Positions 14,370 to 22,184 of a stretch of 23,075 bases of DNA are shown here, one piece after another. Under the pieces are notes generated by a model. That model did no database searches, had not been told where the DNA came from, and worked only from the letters and a program-made list of their open reading frames with translations. Source of the stretch: an uncultured Chloroflexota bacterium (GTDB taxonomy: Bacteria; Chloroflexota; Anaerolineae; Aggregatilineales; Phototrophicaceae); contig CALBRY010000459.1 in the NCBI GenBank assembly GCA_937927665.1, positions 1 to 23,075 of the forward strand, written 5' to 3'. The position numbers were made by a program, and so were the translations under genes. Numbering within the stretch: the stretch's first letter is position 1; every line of letters begins with the position of its first letter.

Positions 14370-15296
14370 TCAGCGATTGGGCTGAATCGGTTCGATCAGC
14401 GCCCGAAGCGCCCACAAGATGATCCCCGTAAAGATAAAAAACAACCCCATCAGCATGAAGAGGACGAACAGCAGCGCCGATCCCATCGCCAGCGTTTGGG
14501 AAGCGTTGTAGCTCATGATCACGCCAATACCTGCCAGCATCCCGATGAGCAACGCGATCACACCGGGGATAGAAAAGAACAGCAGCGGGCGGTGCTGCAC
14601 CACCAGCACGAGCAGTCCATCGAGCACGGTGAACCCATGTTTGAGCACCGATCGCTTGGGTTTGTCGTTATAGCGGATCACGATTGGCACTTCGACGACT
14701 TTGTATTCATGGCTGTGCGCCAAGAACTGCATTTCGCTTTCGACCGAAAAACTGCGCGAACTAAACGAAAGCTCCGCGACGGCGCGGGGCGAAAACGCCC
14801 GGTAACCGCTTTGCGAATCGGTCAGCGAGACGCCGGAAAGGATGTTTGTGAGCGCGTTAAATCCCCAATGCCCCAGTACACGCGCCGCCGGAACATCACT
14901 TTCGCCGCTGAGATAGCGCGACCCGACGACGATATCGGCATCGCCTTTCAGGATTGGCGCGGCGATCTGTTCGATCTGCTCCGGCATATGCTGCCAATCG
15001 CCATCGAGTGTCACCACCACTTCCGGATCGTACTCACGCGCCTTGCTAAATCCTGTGTTCAAGGCGCGTCCTTTGCCGCTGTTTTGATCATGCACGATGA
15101 CCACTGCGCCCGCCGCTTGTGCGATTTCACGAGTCGAATCGGTCGAACCGTCATCGACGACGATCACAGTTTCAACAAATTGGCGCACTTTCAGGACAAC
15201 GCTCCCGATAAAGCGTTCTTCGTTGTAAGCCGGAATGACCACAACCAACCGAGATTTAGGGGAAGCATCCCCATTTGTTTGCATAAAGGTTTCCAT
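14370..15296 (-). CDS. GT2 glycosyltransferase, DPM1/polyprenyl-phosphate sugar synthase-like
   Basis: A 308-residue enzyme that likely transfers a sugar from a nucleotide donor to polyprenyl phosphate at the inner face of the membrane. The GT-A fold shows IPAYNEERFIG (21-31), VVDDGSTDST (46-55), GKGRALNTG and the metal-binding LDGDWQH (97-103). GSRYLSG and DSQSGYRAFSP are also family marks. The C-terminus has two hydrophobic segments (about 233-258 and 270-299), as in dolichol-phosphate-mannose-synthase-like proteins with a membrane tail. Two ATG codons compete (15296 and 15284); the second has GGAAAC just upstream. It is divergent from a polysaccharide-type dehydratase gene across 487 bases, which fits a joint role in surface glycan or glycolipid synthesis. 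Confidence 0.85.
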   Translation of the reverse strand: METFMQTNGDASPKSRLVVVIPAYNEERFIGSVVLKVRQFVETVIVVDDGSTDSTREIAQAAGAVVIVHDQNSGKGRALNTGFSKAREYDPEVVVTLDGDWQHMPEQIEQIAAPILKGDADIVVGSRYLSGESDVPAARVLGHWGFNALTNILSGVSLTDSQSGYRAFSPRAVAELSFSSRSFSVESEMQFLAHSHEYKVVEVPIVIRYNDKPKRSVLKHGFTVLDGLLVLVVQHRPLLFFSIPGVIALLIGMLAGIGVIMSYNASQTLAMGSALLFVLFMLMGLFFIFTGIILWALRALIEPIQPNR

Positions 15297-15783
15297 TTCG
15301 TTGATTCTTGATGTATCCTGTTATAGGACACAATGCTTTGCCGATAGTTCCGATAAATCTTTGAATTTTTTACAATGACTAACAATCCGTTGTGTTCACT
15401 GGCTTGTCACAGGTATGAAGCTACTTTACAATACATGTGAAATACAACATCTTCCAGACGATTTTCGGCGTGTATGTGGACATAAAATTTGGCAGTATGT
15501 CCCGATGCGCGTTCATTATACCGACTGGAAGTATCAAGCCCATCGAAGATTTGTGAAGCACGATTTGAGGACGGCATTTCAAGGCTGATCACCCGCAGAA
15601 CGTATTGCAAGGTTAAGAACTAGTTTCTAAGTGTAGAACGCCCGTTGTTCATTGATGCCAATAATGAGTGTGCGGTTCCGGTAAGACTCAGACATTCACG
15701 TAAAAAGCGGCGGGCAGTTGTTATAGACTGCTTGAGGGATATTTTCCAACCGGTGATATTCTCGCAGGCAATAAGGGGGTTCA
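15297..15783. other. 487-base gene-free region between divergent glycan genes
   Basis: No convincing gene. It holds the promoter at 15404-15432, a near-palindrome near the glycosyltransferase (TGTATCCT 15312-15319, AGGACACA 15325-15332, one mismatch) and the long leader of the dehydratase gene. The leader contains no riboswitch class that I recognise. A 67-codon minus-strand frame at 15407-15610 has no family feature and is probably chance. The region is visibly more A/T-rich than the flanking genes. Confidence 0.6.
15404..15432 (+). promoter_or_regulatory. strong sigma70-type promoter for the dehydratase gene
   Basis: TTGTCA (15404-15409) and TACAAT (15427-15432) are exactly 17 bases apart, the best promoter match in the window. 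The next plus-strand gene starts at 15784, so the transcript would have an untranslated leader of about 345 bases. Confidence 0.5.
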
Positions 15784-17733
15784 GTGAGCCTGATCAATCG
15801 ACTGCAGTTCAAGTTCTCGGGATATCACAAACGATTCATTCGCGCCGCCATTGTTGACGTACTGCTTCTCTGGAGCGCCTACGGGATCGCCCTACTGGGT
15901 CGGTCACTCATCAGCGAACGCAATCTATTCACGGGTGTCTACTTTATCGCGTTCACCACATGTTGGATGATTGGCTTCATGTATTTGTTCGGCGTGTACC
16001 GCCGGATTTGGTCACGCACCAGCGGTCATGAAGTGACCGTCCTGATCAACGCTGTCACAGCCACCACCGCAATCTCATTGGTGATGAACTTGCTGCCCGC
16101 CGATCAGCCGATGCCGATCAGTGTGATCTTATTCGCCCACATGTTCGCGCTGGTCGCGTTTGTGGCGGTGCGCTATCGCTCAAGACTTTTGTATGGGCTT
16201 TCGTGGCGCTGGCGTGCGGTTTGGAAAGGTCAGCTCCCCGAATCACAGTCACGCTTGATGATCATCGGCGCGGGCGAAGCGGGTCAAACGCTGGCGATGC
16301 GGCTGCGCTACCGCACGGCAGGTCACAAGTATGTCGTGGTCGGCTTCATTGATGACGACGACGATAAGCAGGAAATGATCCTCGAAGGTGTGCGCGTATT
16401 GGGCAAGCGCGAGGATATTGTGCGGTTAGCGGCTGACCTTGCGATTGATCTGATCATCGTCGCGATGCACAACGTAACAGGTTCCGATTTCCGCTCCATA
16501 TTGACAGAATGCGAAAAGACAACGGCGCGCATCAAAATCGTGCCGGATTTCTACGGTCAAATTGACAACAATGATCGCGCCGCGATGCTGCGCGATATTC
16601 AGCCGGAAGACTTGATCGGGCGCAGCCGGATCACCCGCCATGAATCGGTTGATCTGCGTCCGGTGATGAACCGCACCGTCTTTGTGACGGGCGCAGCGGG
16701 TTCGATTGGCTCGGAACTCAGCCGTCAGATTGTGCTGTATGCGCCGACCAAAGTGATCTTGATCGACAACAACGAGAGCGGCTTGCACGATCTTTCGATA
16801 GAACTGAGCGCCAAGCACCCCACCGTCACCGTGATCGCCGCGCTTGCTGATATCACACTGCCGGATCGGCTTCAGCGCTTGTTTGAAGCACACCGCCCGC
16901 AGTTGGTCTTTCACGCGGCGGCATACAAGCATGTGCCGATGATGGAATACTACCCGCGTGAAGCAGTGCGGGTGAACATCTGCGGCACGCGCAACCTTGC
17001 CGAATTAGCAAAGCAGTACGGTGTCGAACGATTCGTCTTGATTTCGACTGATAAAGCGGTCAAGCCCTCGAATGTGATGGGCGCGAGCAAACGTGTGTGT
17101 GAACTCCTGCTGCATGCGCTTTCGTCCGAACCGGAATGCGGCACGATCTTCACAGCGGTGCGCTTCGGGAATGTGTTGGGCAGTCGCGGGAGCGTCGTGC
17201 CGACGTTCAACCAGCAGATCGAGAACGGCGGACCTGTCACCGTGACCGATCCTGAGATGACGCGCTACTTTATGAGCATCCCCGAAGCGGTCAACTTGAT
17301 CATTCATGCCGCCTGCTTGACCAACCGCGACGATATTTTCATCTTGAAGATGGGCGAAGTCGTGCGCGTGGTCGAACTTGCCGAACGGATGATCCGTCTG
17401 CGCGGTTTGCGTCCTTACATCGATATTCCAATCGAATTCACAGGCATCCGCCCCGGCGAGAAACTCCACGAAGAACTCTATGATCCATCGGAAAACCCGA
17501 CGGACACGATCCACCCGCACATTATCAAGCTGGATACGTGGCACAACCGCTTTGATACAGAACGGTTCTGGCGCAAGCTCGATGGGCTGGTGCAAGATGG
17601 CGGCAACTTTGAAGAAGCTCCGCTGGAGCATCTGCGCGATCTGATGAATACGCATATTCCCCCGGCAGCAGTCGAGCAGAAGCCGCACGAATCCAGCAAC
17701 GGCGCGAATGCTTACACGGGTGCGGCGGACTAA
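15784..17733 (+). CDS. membrane-bound nucleotide-sugar 4,6-dehydratase (CapD/PglF/FlaA1-like)
   Basis: A 649-residue enzyme of surface polysaccharide or glycan synthesis. Residues 20-135 contain about four transmembrane segments. A first Rossmann domain has IGAGEAG (161-167), and the catalytic SDR domain starts at VTGAAGSIGSEL (301-312). STDKAVKPSNVMGASKR (421-437) carries Thr422, Asp423, Lys424 and Met432, the pattern of PglF-type UDP-GlcNAc 4,6-dehydratases in which Met replaces the usual catalytic Tyr, with Lys436 following. HAAAYKHVPMMEYYP is also diagnostic. The product would be a 4-keto-6-deoxy sugar for later amination. The GTG start has AAGGGGG about 5 bases upstream. A C-terminal tail of about 30 residues is low complexity. 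The divergent GT2 enzyme is a plausible pathway partner. Confidence 0.9.
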   Translation: MSLINRLQFKFSGYHKRFIRAAIVDVLLLWSAYGIALLGRSLISERNLFTGVYFIAFTTCWMIGFMYLFGVYRRIWSRTSGHEVTVLINAVTATTAISLVMNLLPADQPMPISVILFAHMFALVAFVAVRYRSRLLYGLSWRWRAVWKGQLPESQSRLMIIGAGEAGQTLAMRLRYRTAGHKYVVVGFIDDDDDKQEMILEGVRVLGKREDIVRLAADLAIDLIIVAMHNVTGSDFRSILTECEKTTARIKIVPDFYGQIDNNDRAAMLRDIQPEDLIGRSRITRHESVDLRPVMNRTVFVTGAAGSIGSELSRQIVLYAPTKVILIDNNESGLHDLSIELSAKHPTVTVIAALADITLPDRLQRLFEAHRPQLVFHAAAYKHVPMMEYYPREAVRVNICGTRNLAELAKQYGVERFVLISTDKAVKPSNVMGASKRVCELLLHALSSEPECGTIFTAVRFGNVLGSRGSVVPTFNQQIENGGPVTVTDPEMTRYFMSIPEAVNLIIHAACLTNRDDIFILKMGEVVRVVELAERMIRLRGLRPYIDIPIEFTGIRPGEKLHEELYDPSENPTDTIHPHIIKLDTWHNRFDTERFWRKLDGLVQDGGNFEEAPLEHLRDLMNTHIPPAAVEQKPHESSNGANAYTGAAD

Positions 17734-17746
17734 CTCACAACGTTCC

Positions 17747-17798
17747 ACAAATAAAAAACCCGCCTGTTAACTATCAGACAGGCGGGTTTTTTATTTGT
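17747..17798. terminator. bidirectional intrinsic terminator
   Basis: A perfect 21-bp inverted repeat, 17747-17767 with 17778-17798, around a 10-base loop. The G/C-rich part CCCGCCTGT is flanked by six A on the left and six T on the right, so it ends transcription from both strands. It sits between the convergent dehydratase and P-type ATPase genes. Confidence 0.93.
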
Positions 17799-17814
17799 CC
17801 GGCGGCGCAGTTTA

Positions 17815-20613
17815 CTAGCTGACTGCTGGCGCAACCTTGACAGTATCGCGGCGCAGTACACGCTTATTGACGAACTTGACGACTTCTTCAACGAACGGCG
17901 GCACAATGCCGAGTACGAATAGGAGCGGCAGCAGCGTATTCGGGACAGCCGTCATGCCGACGGGCAGCACATAAATCGCCACCAGCGCGATCACGACGGT
18001 GATCCCCGCCGCGATCAAGCTCCACTTGTTGCTAAAGAAGCCGATCTCCCACAGGTTATCTTTCAGGCTGCGGGCAGTAAACGCGCTTCGCAGAATCTTC
18101 TGCACCATGAAGGTGATGAAGATCGCGGTTTGCTGGATCGAAAGCGCCAGTGCGCTGTCAGTCGCTAATCCCATCTCGTCAGTCGCTTGGCGCGCCAGCA
18201 GGAAGGCAATCAACATGATGATTGTGGCAACCACGCTTTGAAGTCCAATGCTGAACCACATATAGCGTGTGATGACCGGCTCATCTGCCTTGCGCGGCGG
18301 ACGTTCCATTACGTCGCGTTCTTCTTTTTCCGTCGCCAGCGCGATACTCAGCCATGAGTCGCCCAACAGGTTGATCACGAGAAGCTGAATCGCGGTGAGC
18401 GGCGTAGGAAGACCGATGATCGCCGCGACGATGAAAATGCCGACTTCCGCGCCGTTGGTGCTCAAAAGCGCATGAATATACAGACGTGCGCGGTGCAAAA
18501 TCGTGCGTCCGACCTGTACAGCGCTGGAAATCGCTTCATATGTTCCGGTCAGTACCGCTTTACTCACCGATTTGGCGAGTTCTGTTCCGGTGGACATGGC
18601 GATTCCGACGTTCGCTTCTTTAATGGCAGGCGCATCATTCACGCCGTCGCCGACCATCGCTACAAGCGCACCACTACGGCGCAGCGCCCCGACGATGACG
18701 ACTTTATCTTCCGGCGTCACGCGTGAGAACACCACACCCGACGCGATCTTGCGGATGTGCTCCTCGCTCAAGGAGTCGACAATCGACATGCCCTCTTTGC
18801 GATTGGAGGAGGCAGCGCGGGCGATCTGCTCCAACTGAATACCGTCGATCACGACTTCTGTGCCTGTTCCCGCCGGAACAAGTCCGACATCACGGGCGAT
18901 CGAAAGGGCGGTTTCGGCACTGTCTCCGGTGATCATCTTGACGGCAACACCGGCGCGGCGAAGCTGAACAATCGTGTTTTTCACTTCCGGACGGGCAGGG
19001 TCAGAGATAGCGACCAAGCCAGCGAAAGTCAGCCCCACCTCGTGATCGTCGTTGATGTCGGTGTGAGGTTCTGTCCACGGACGAAACGCCAGCGCTAACA
19101 CGCGGTAGCCTTCGCGTTCAAAGCGGAGAAGCTGCCCACGAATTTTCACCAATTCCGTCTCAGTCAGCGGCTCAGTCACGCCGTTGACGAGATAATGCGA
19201 ACAGCGATCAAGCATCAGTCCGGGCGCACCCTTCACGTGCAAAATCAGCTTGTCCTCTGCCAGTGCATCAAGCGTTGACATCCGCTTACGCTTGCTGTTG
19301 AAGGGAATCTCACCGCGCCGAAATTCGCGCAGTTCCGGTGTGATCGGCTGTCCGGCGTCACGGAGCAAGCGCCCAAGCGCGTCGTCGGTGCTATCGCGCA
19401 GATTGTTCGCATACTTGATGATGTGCAGCATTCGTTCCAGATCGGGCGCGGTTTCGCTCCAACTGATGCGATCCACCTTCTGCTCGCCGATGCCGAATCC
19501 CCATAGATGGGTCACGGTCATGTTGCCGTAGGTGATCGTTCCGGTTTTGTCGGTACAAATGATGCTGACCGATCCTAAACCTTCAGCGGCGTACTTATCG
19601 CGGATGATGGTCTTTTTCTGCACCATTTCACGCGCACCCAGCGCCAGCGCGATCAAGATGATCGCCCCCAACGCTTCGGGGATAAACGCGATCGCCAGCG
19701 CAACGGCGACGACGAGCGCTTCTAGAATCGGGTAGCCTTGAAAGATGATGTAGATCAGGACAACCAGCACGCACACGATCAATGTGCCGATGAGGAGCAT
19801 TTTCCCTAACTGTGAAAGCTGCTGTTGAAGCGGTGTTTCGGTTTCGTCATCTGTCGTGACGAGTTCCCAGATTTTGCCGAGTTCACTCTTAACACCGACG
19901 CCTGTCACAACGGCGCGCATCGTGCCAGCGGTCAAGTAGGTGCCGCCCATCACCATGTTGGCGCGTTCACCGAGCGGTGTTTCCGGGTCAAGGATCAGCG
20001 AATGATTCTTGTCGATGTCGTACGGATCGCCGGTGAATAACTGCTCGTTGGCGACGGCGTTACTTGCCGTCAACACACGGGCATCAGCCGGAACACGATC
20101 CCCTTGCCCCAGATCGACGATATCGCCCGCGACGAGTGTTGACGCGGGAATGCGTTTGCGTTCGCCGTTACGGATAACGGTCGCTTCGTCTACTTGCAGC
20201 TTTTTGAGCTTGTCCATTTCGCGATCAGCGATGTAATCCGTGTAGAAGCCGACAAGCGTCATAAAGATCACGATCCCCATGATCCACGCCGCCTGTTGAA
20301 GTTCTTCCGGTTCGCCGTTCACCAAGCCGATCACCGCGCTGAGGATGGCGGCAATGATCAAGACGAGCGCCAGCGGATCGGTGAATCCTTCGAGGATGCT
20401 CGCCAGCAGACCTTCTTTTTCTTTTTCGGGGAAGGTGTTTCCGCCTGTTTCACGGAAGCGCTTATCGGCTTCCGCCTGTGATAGACCGCGCAGGGGATCG
20501 GTCTTGAGGTGTTCTACCACCTGATCGGCGCTTACCGCCCACCAAGCGCCTGTTTCGGTTAGCCCCACAGTGGGGGTTGGCGCAACCTGAATTTGCGAAT
20601 GTGTATCGGTCAT
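17815..20613 (-). CDS. P-type cation ATPase (P2-type, Ca2+-pump-like) with a changed A-domain motif
   Basis: A 932-residue membrane pump with an N-terminal cation-ATPase domain (WWAVSADQVVEHL, 24-36). Phosphorylation motif DKTGTIT has Asp355; KGAP (461-464), TGDS (562-565) and GDGVNDAP (655-662) are intact. Candidate Ca2+ ligands are kept: Glu313 in M4, Asn720 and Glu723 in M5, Asn748 and Asp752 in M6. Unusual changes: the actuator motif TGES reads TGDP (194-197), M4 PEGL reads PEAL (312-315), and the usual MVLTDDNF after the hinge reads AVLTGTYE. The TGES Glu drives dephosphorylation, so Asp there could slow or change the cycle. I checked the codons for TGDP on the minus strand. It uses ATG at 20613, with AGG about 9 bases upstream. 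Substrate may be Ca2+ or another divalent cation. Confidence 0.88.
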   Translation of the reverse strand: MTDTHSQIQVAPTPTVGLTETGAWWAVSADQVVEHLKTDPLRGLSQAEADKRFRETGGNTFPEKEKEGLLASILEGFTDPLALVLIIAAILSAVIGLVNGEPEELQQAAWIMGIVIFMTLVGFYTDYIADREMDKLKKLQVDEATVIRNGERKRIPASTLVAGDIVDLGQGDRVPADARVLTASNAVANEQLFTGDPYDIDKNHSLILDPETPLGERANMVMGGTYLTAGTMRAVVTGVGVKSELGKIWELVTTDDETETPLQQQLSQLGKMLLIGTLIVCVLVVLIYIIFQGYPILEALVVAVALAIAFIPEALGAIILIALALGAREMVQKKTIIRDKYAAEGLGSVSIICTDKTGTITYGNMTVTHLWGFGIGEQKVDRISWSETAPDLERMLHIIKYANNLRDSTDDALGRLLRDAGQPITPELREFRRGEIPFNSKRKRMSTLDALAEDKLILHVKGAPGLMLDRCSHYLVNGVTEPLTETELVKIRGQLLRFEREGYRVLALAFRPWTEPHTDINDDHEVGLTFAGLVAISDPARPEVKNTIVQLRRAGVAVKMITGDSAETALSIARDVGLVPAGTGTEVVIDGIQLEQIARAASSNRKEGMSIVDSLSEEHIRKIASGVVFSRVTPEDKVVIVGALRRSGALVAMVGDGVNDAPAIKEANVGIAMSTGTELAKSVSKAVLTGTYEAISSAVQVGRTILHRARLYIHALLSTNGAEVGIFIVAAIIGLPTPLTAIQLLVINLLGDSWLSIALATEKEERDVMERPPRKADEPVITRYMWFSIGLQSVVATIIMLIAFLLARQATDEMGLATDSALALSIQQTAIFITFMVQKILRSAFTARSLKDNLWEIGFFSNKWSLIAAGITVVIALVAIYVLPVGMTAVPNTLLPLLFVLGIVPPFVEEVVKFVNKRVLRRDTVKVAPAVS

Positions 20614-20680
20614 AGGTTACCTGCAGTGTTACCTTTTGGCTTAAGTACACCACAGTATACGGATCGAGTCGATAAATGTT

Positions 20681-20702
20681 GAGGCATTCCGATGAATGCC
20701 TC
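20681..20702. terminator. 9-bp perfect hairpin downstream of the Grx-TrxR gene
   Basis: GAGGCATTC (20681-20689) pairs with 20694-20702 around a 4-base loop, 34 bases beyond the stop of the Grx-TrxR gene. Read on the minus strand it is followed by AACATTTAT, not a clean T run, so termination is plausible but not certain. TATACT on the minus strand, near 20659, is a possible -10 for the ATPase. Confidence 0.45.
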
Positions 20703-20735
20703 CAAAAAATGGGGGTTTTATACGTGTTTACTTTA

Positions 20736-21968
20736 TTACTTTGTCATTACAGCCTGCCGTTCGATGGTCATTCGGCTTTCGTCAAGCTGTTCCAGATAAT
20801 GCCGGATCATGAGCGCGGCAGTTGTGCCCTCACCCGCCGCCGATGCGATCTGCTTGGTGCTTCCGGCGCGCACATCTCCGGCAGCAAAAACACCGGGAAT
20901 CGAGGTCATGAGCGAGGCGTCGGTCATCAGGAAACCCCATTGATCGCGTGTAATCGTCTGCGGCAGGAATCCGGTATTCGGTGAAAGTCCGACGAAGATA
21001 AACGCGCCATCGGGGTGAATCGTGTGCTGTTCGTTCGTCGCACGATCTTCGAGGGTGACGCCTGAGAGACGATTATCCTGTGTGCGGATGAACTCCTTGA
21101 CGGCGTGGTTCGTCAGCACGGTGATATTGGTGCGTTCTTTCAGCTTTTCTTGCAAGTACGGGCTTGCTTTGAGATTCGGCAAAAATTCGACAATCGTCAC
21201 CGACTTGACGAAATCTGCCAAAAACAGGCTTTCTTCGACACCGCTGTTTCCGCCGCCGACCACCAGCACATTCTTGTCTTTATAGAATGCGCCATCGCAT
21301 GTCGCGCAGAAATGGATGTTCATGCCGATCAGTTCTTCTTCTCCCGGCACACCCAAACGGCGGTAATGTGTTCCGGTGGTGATCAAGACGGCGCGTGCGC
21401 TGTAAACATCGCCGCTGGCGGTCGTGATGCTGATCCGGTCGCCATTTTTCACAATGTCGGTCACATCTTGCGCTTCGAGCGTTTCCGCGCCGAAGCGCTG
21501 CGCCTGATGCGTAAGCTGGCGACCAAAAACTTCCCCGGAAATTCCTTCATCAAACCCCGGCACATTATCCAACCGCTGCGAGGTCGTCACCTGTCCACCG
21601 AGCGCCGATTTATCGATCACGAGCGTATCCAGCCCATCGCGGGAGGTGTAAATCGCCGCTGTCAGCCCTGCCGGACCACCGCCGATGATCGCAACATCGT
21701 AATCACGATGATTGGCGCGGGTGTGCAGCCCAAGTTTGGTAGCAAGCTCGGCGTTGGAGGGTTCAACCAGCACGCTGCCATCGGGGAATAAGATCGTCGG
21801 CACGCTGCGGTTGCCGTTATTGAGTTTTTCGACCAATGCCATCGCGGCGGTGTCGTCAGCGATATTCACCCATTGATAAGGAATGTGATGGGTTCCAAGA
21901 AATTGCTTTGCGCGTTTGCAGTCTTTGCACCATGTCGCGCCGTACATCACGATGGTTGGGTTGGTCAT
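20736..21968 (-). CDS. glutaredoxin-thioredoxin reductase fusion
   Basis: A 410-residue redox enzyme. Residues 1-80 form a glutaredoxin-like domain: TIVMYGATWCKDCKRAKQFL with C14 and C17, SVPTIL with the cis-Pro, and a following strand. Residues 90-400 are a thioredoxin-reductase-type flavoprotein: GGGPAGL (96-102) for FAD, CATC (C221, C224) as the redox disulfide, VVGGGNSGVEE for NADPH and AAGDVR near the C-terminus for FAD. The two domains usually occur as separate proteins. The frame stays open to 22064, but the ATG at 21968 has GAAGGA upstream and begins at the glutaredoxin fold, so I use it. It likely uses NADPH to reduce its own Grx domain or an external thiol protein. The cytochrome gene next to it is divergent. 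Confidence 0.9.
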   Translation of the reverse strand: MTNPTIVMYGATWCKDCKRAKQFLGTHHIPYQWVNIADDTAAMALVEKLNNGNRSVPTILFPDGSVLVEPSNAELATKLGLHTRANHRDYDVAIIGGGPAGLTAAIYTSRDGLDTLVIDKSALGGQVTTSQRLDNVPGFDEGISGEVFGRQLTHQAQRFGAETLEAQDVTDIVKNGDRISITTASGDVYSARAVLITTGTHYRRLGVPGEEELIGMNIHFCATCDGAFYKDKNVLVVGGGNSGVEESLFLADFVKSVTIVEFLPNLKASPYLQEKLKERTNITVLTNHAVKEFIRTQDNRLSGVTLEDRATNEQHTIHPDGAFIFVGLSPNTGFLPQTITRDQWGFLMTDASLMTSIPGVFAAGDVRAGSTKQIASAAGEGTTAALMIRHYLEQLDESRMTIERQAVMTK

Positions 21969-22091
21969 TCGGTTGGATTCCTTCAATGTTGTGTCGATAC
22001 GAGGTCTAGACAACGCGACCCGTACATTCTTTACATCACTTACGGGATGTCCGATGAACATCACCGATAAACCATGATAGAGATCATTGTC

Positions 22092-22103
22092 CCACTATAG
22101 TGG
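22092..22103. promoter_or_regulatory. 12-bp perfect palindrome, possible operator
   Basis: CCACTATAGTGG is a perfect palindrome, extended to an 18-bp imperfect one by GT (22089-22090) and AC (22105-22106). It lies in the gap between the divergent Grx-TrxR and cytochrome genes, so it could regulate either or both. No matching regulator is identified. Confidence 0.35.
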
Positions 22104-22184
22104 CACTTGTGAGAATAAACACAAACGAAGTGCATAGTGCGTGTCCGCTTTATGCATGTATTCGCATAAACGGAGATACCTTAA

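Noticed and set aside
14496..15311. 271-codon plus-strand open frame opposite the GT2 gene
   Set aside because: His- and Arg-rich shadow of a glycosyltransferase with all motifs on the minus strand.
15407..15610. 67-codon minus-strand open frame in the gene-free region
   Set aside because: No recognisable domain or ribosome-binding site, and it overlaps the best promoter of the region.
15433..15783. Possible cyclic-di-GMP or other known riboswitch in the leader
   Set aside because: I looked for the conserved cores by eye and found no convincing match.
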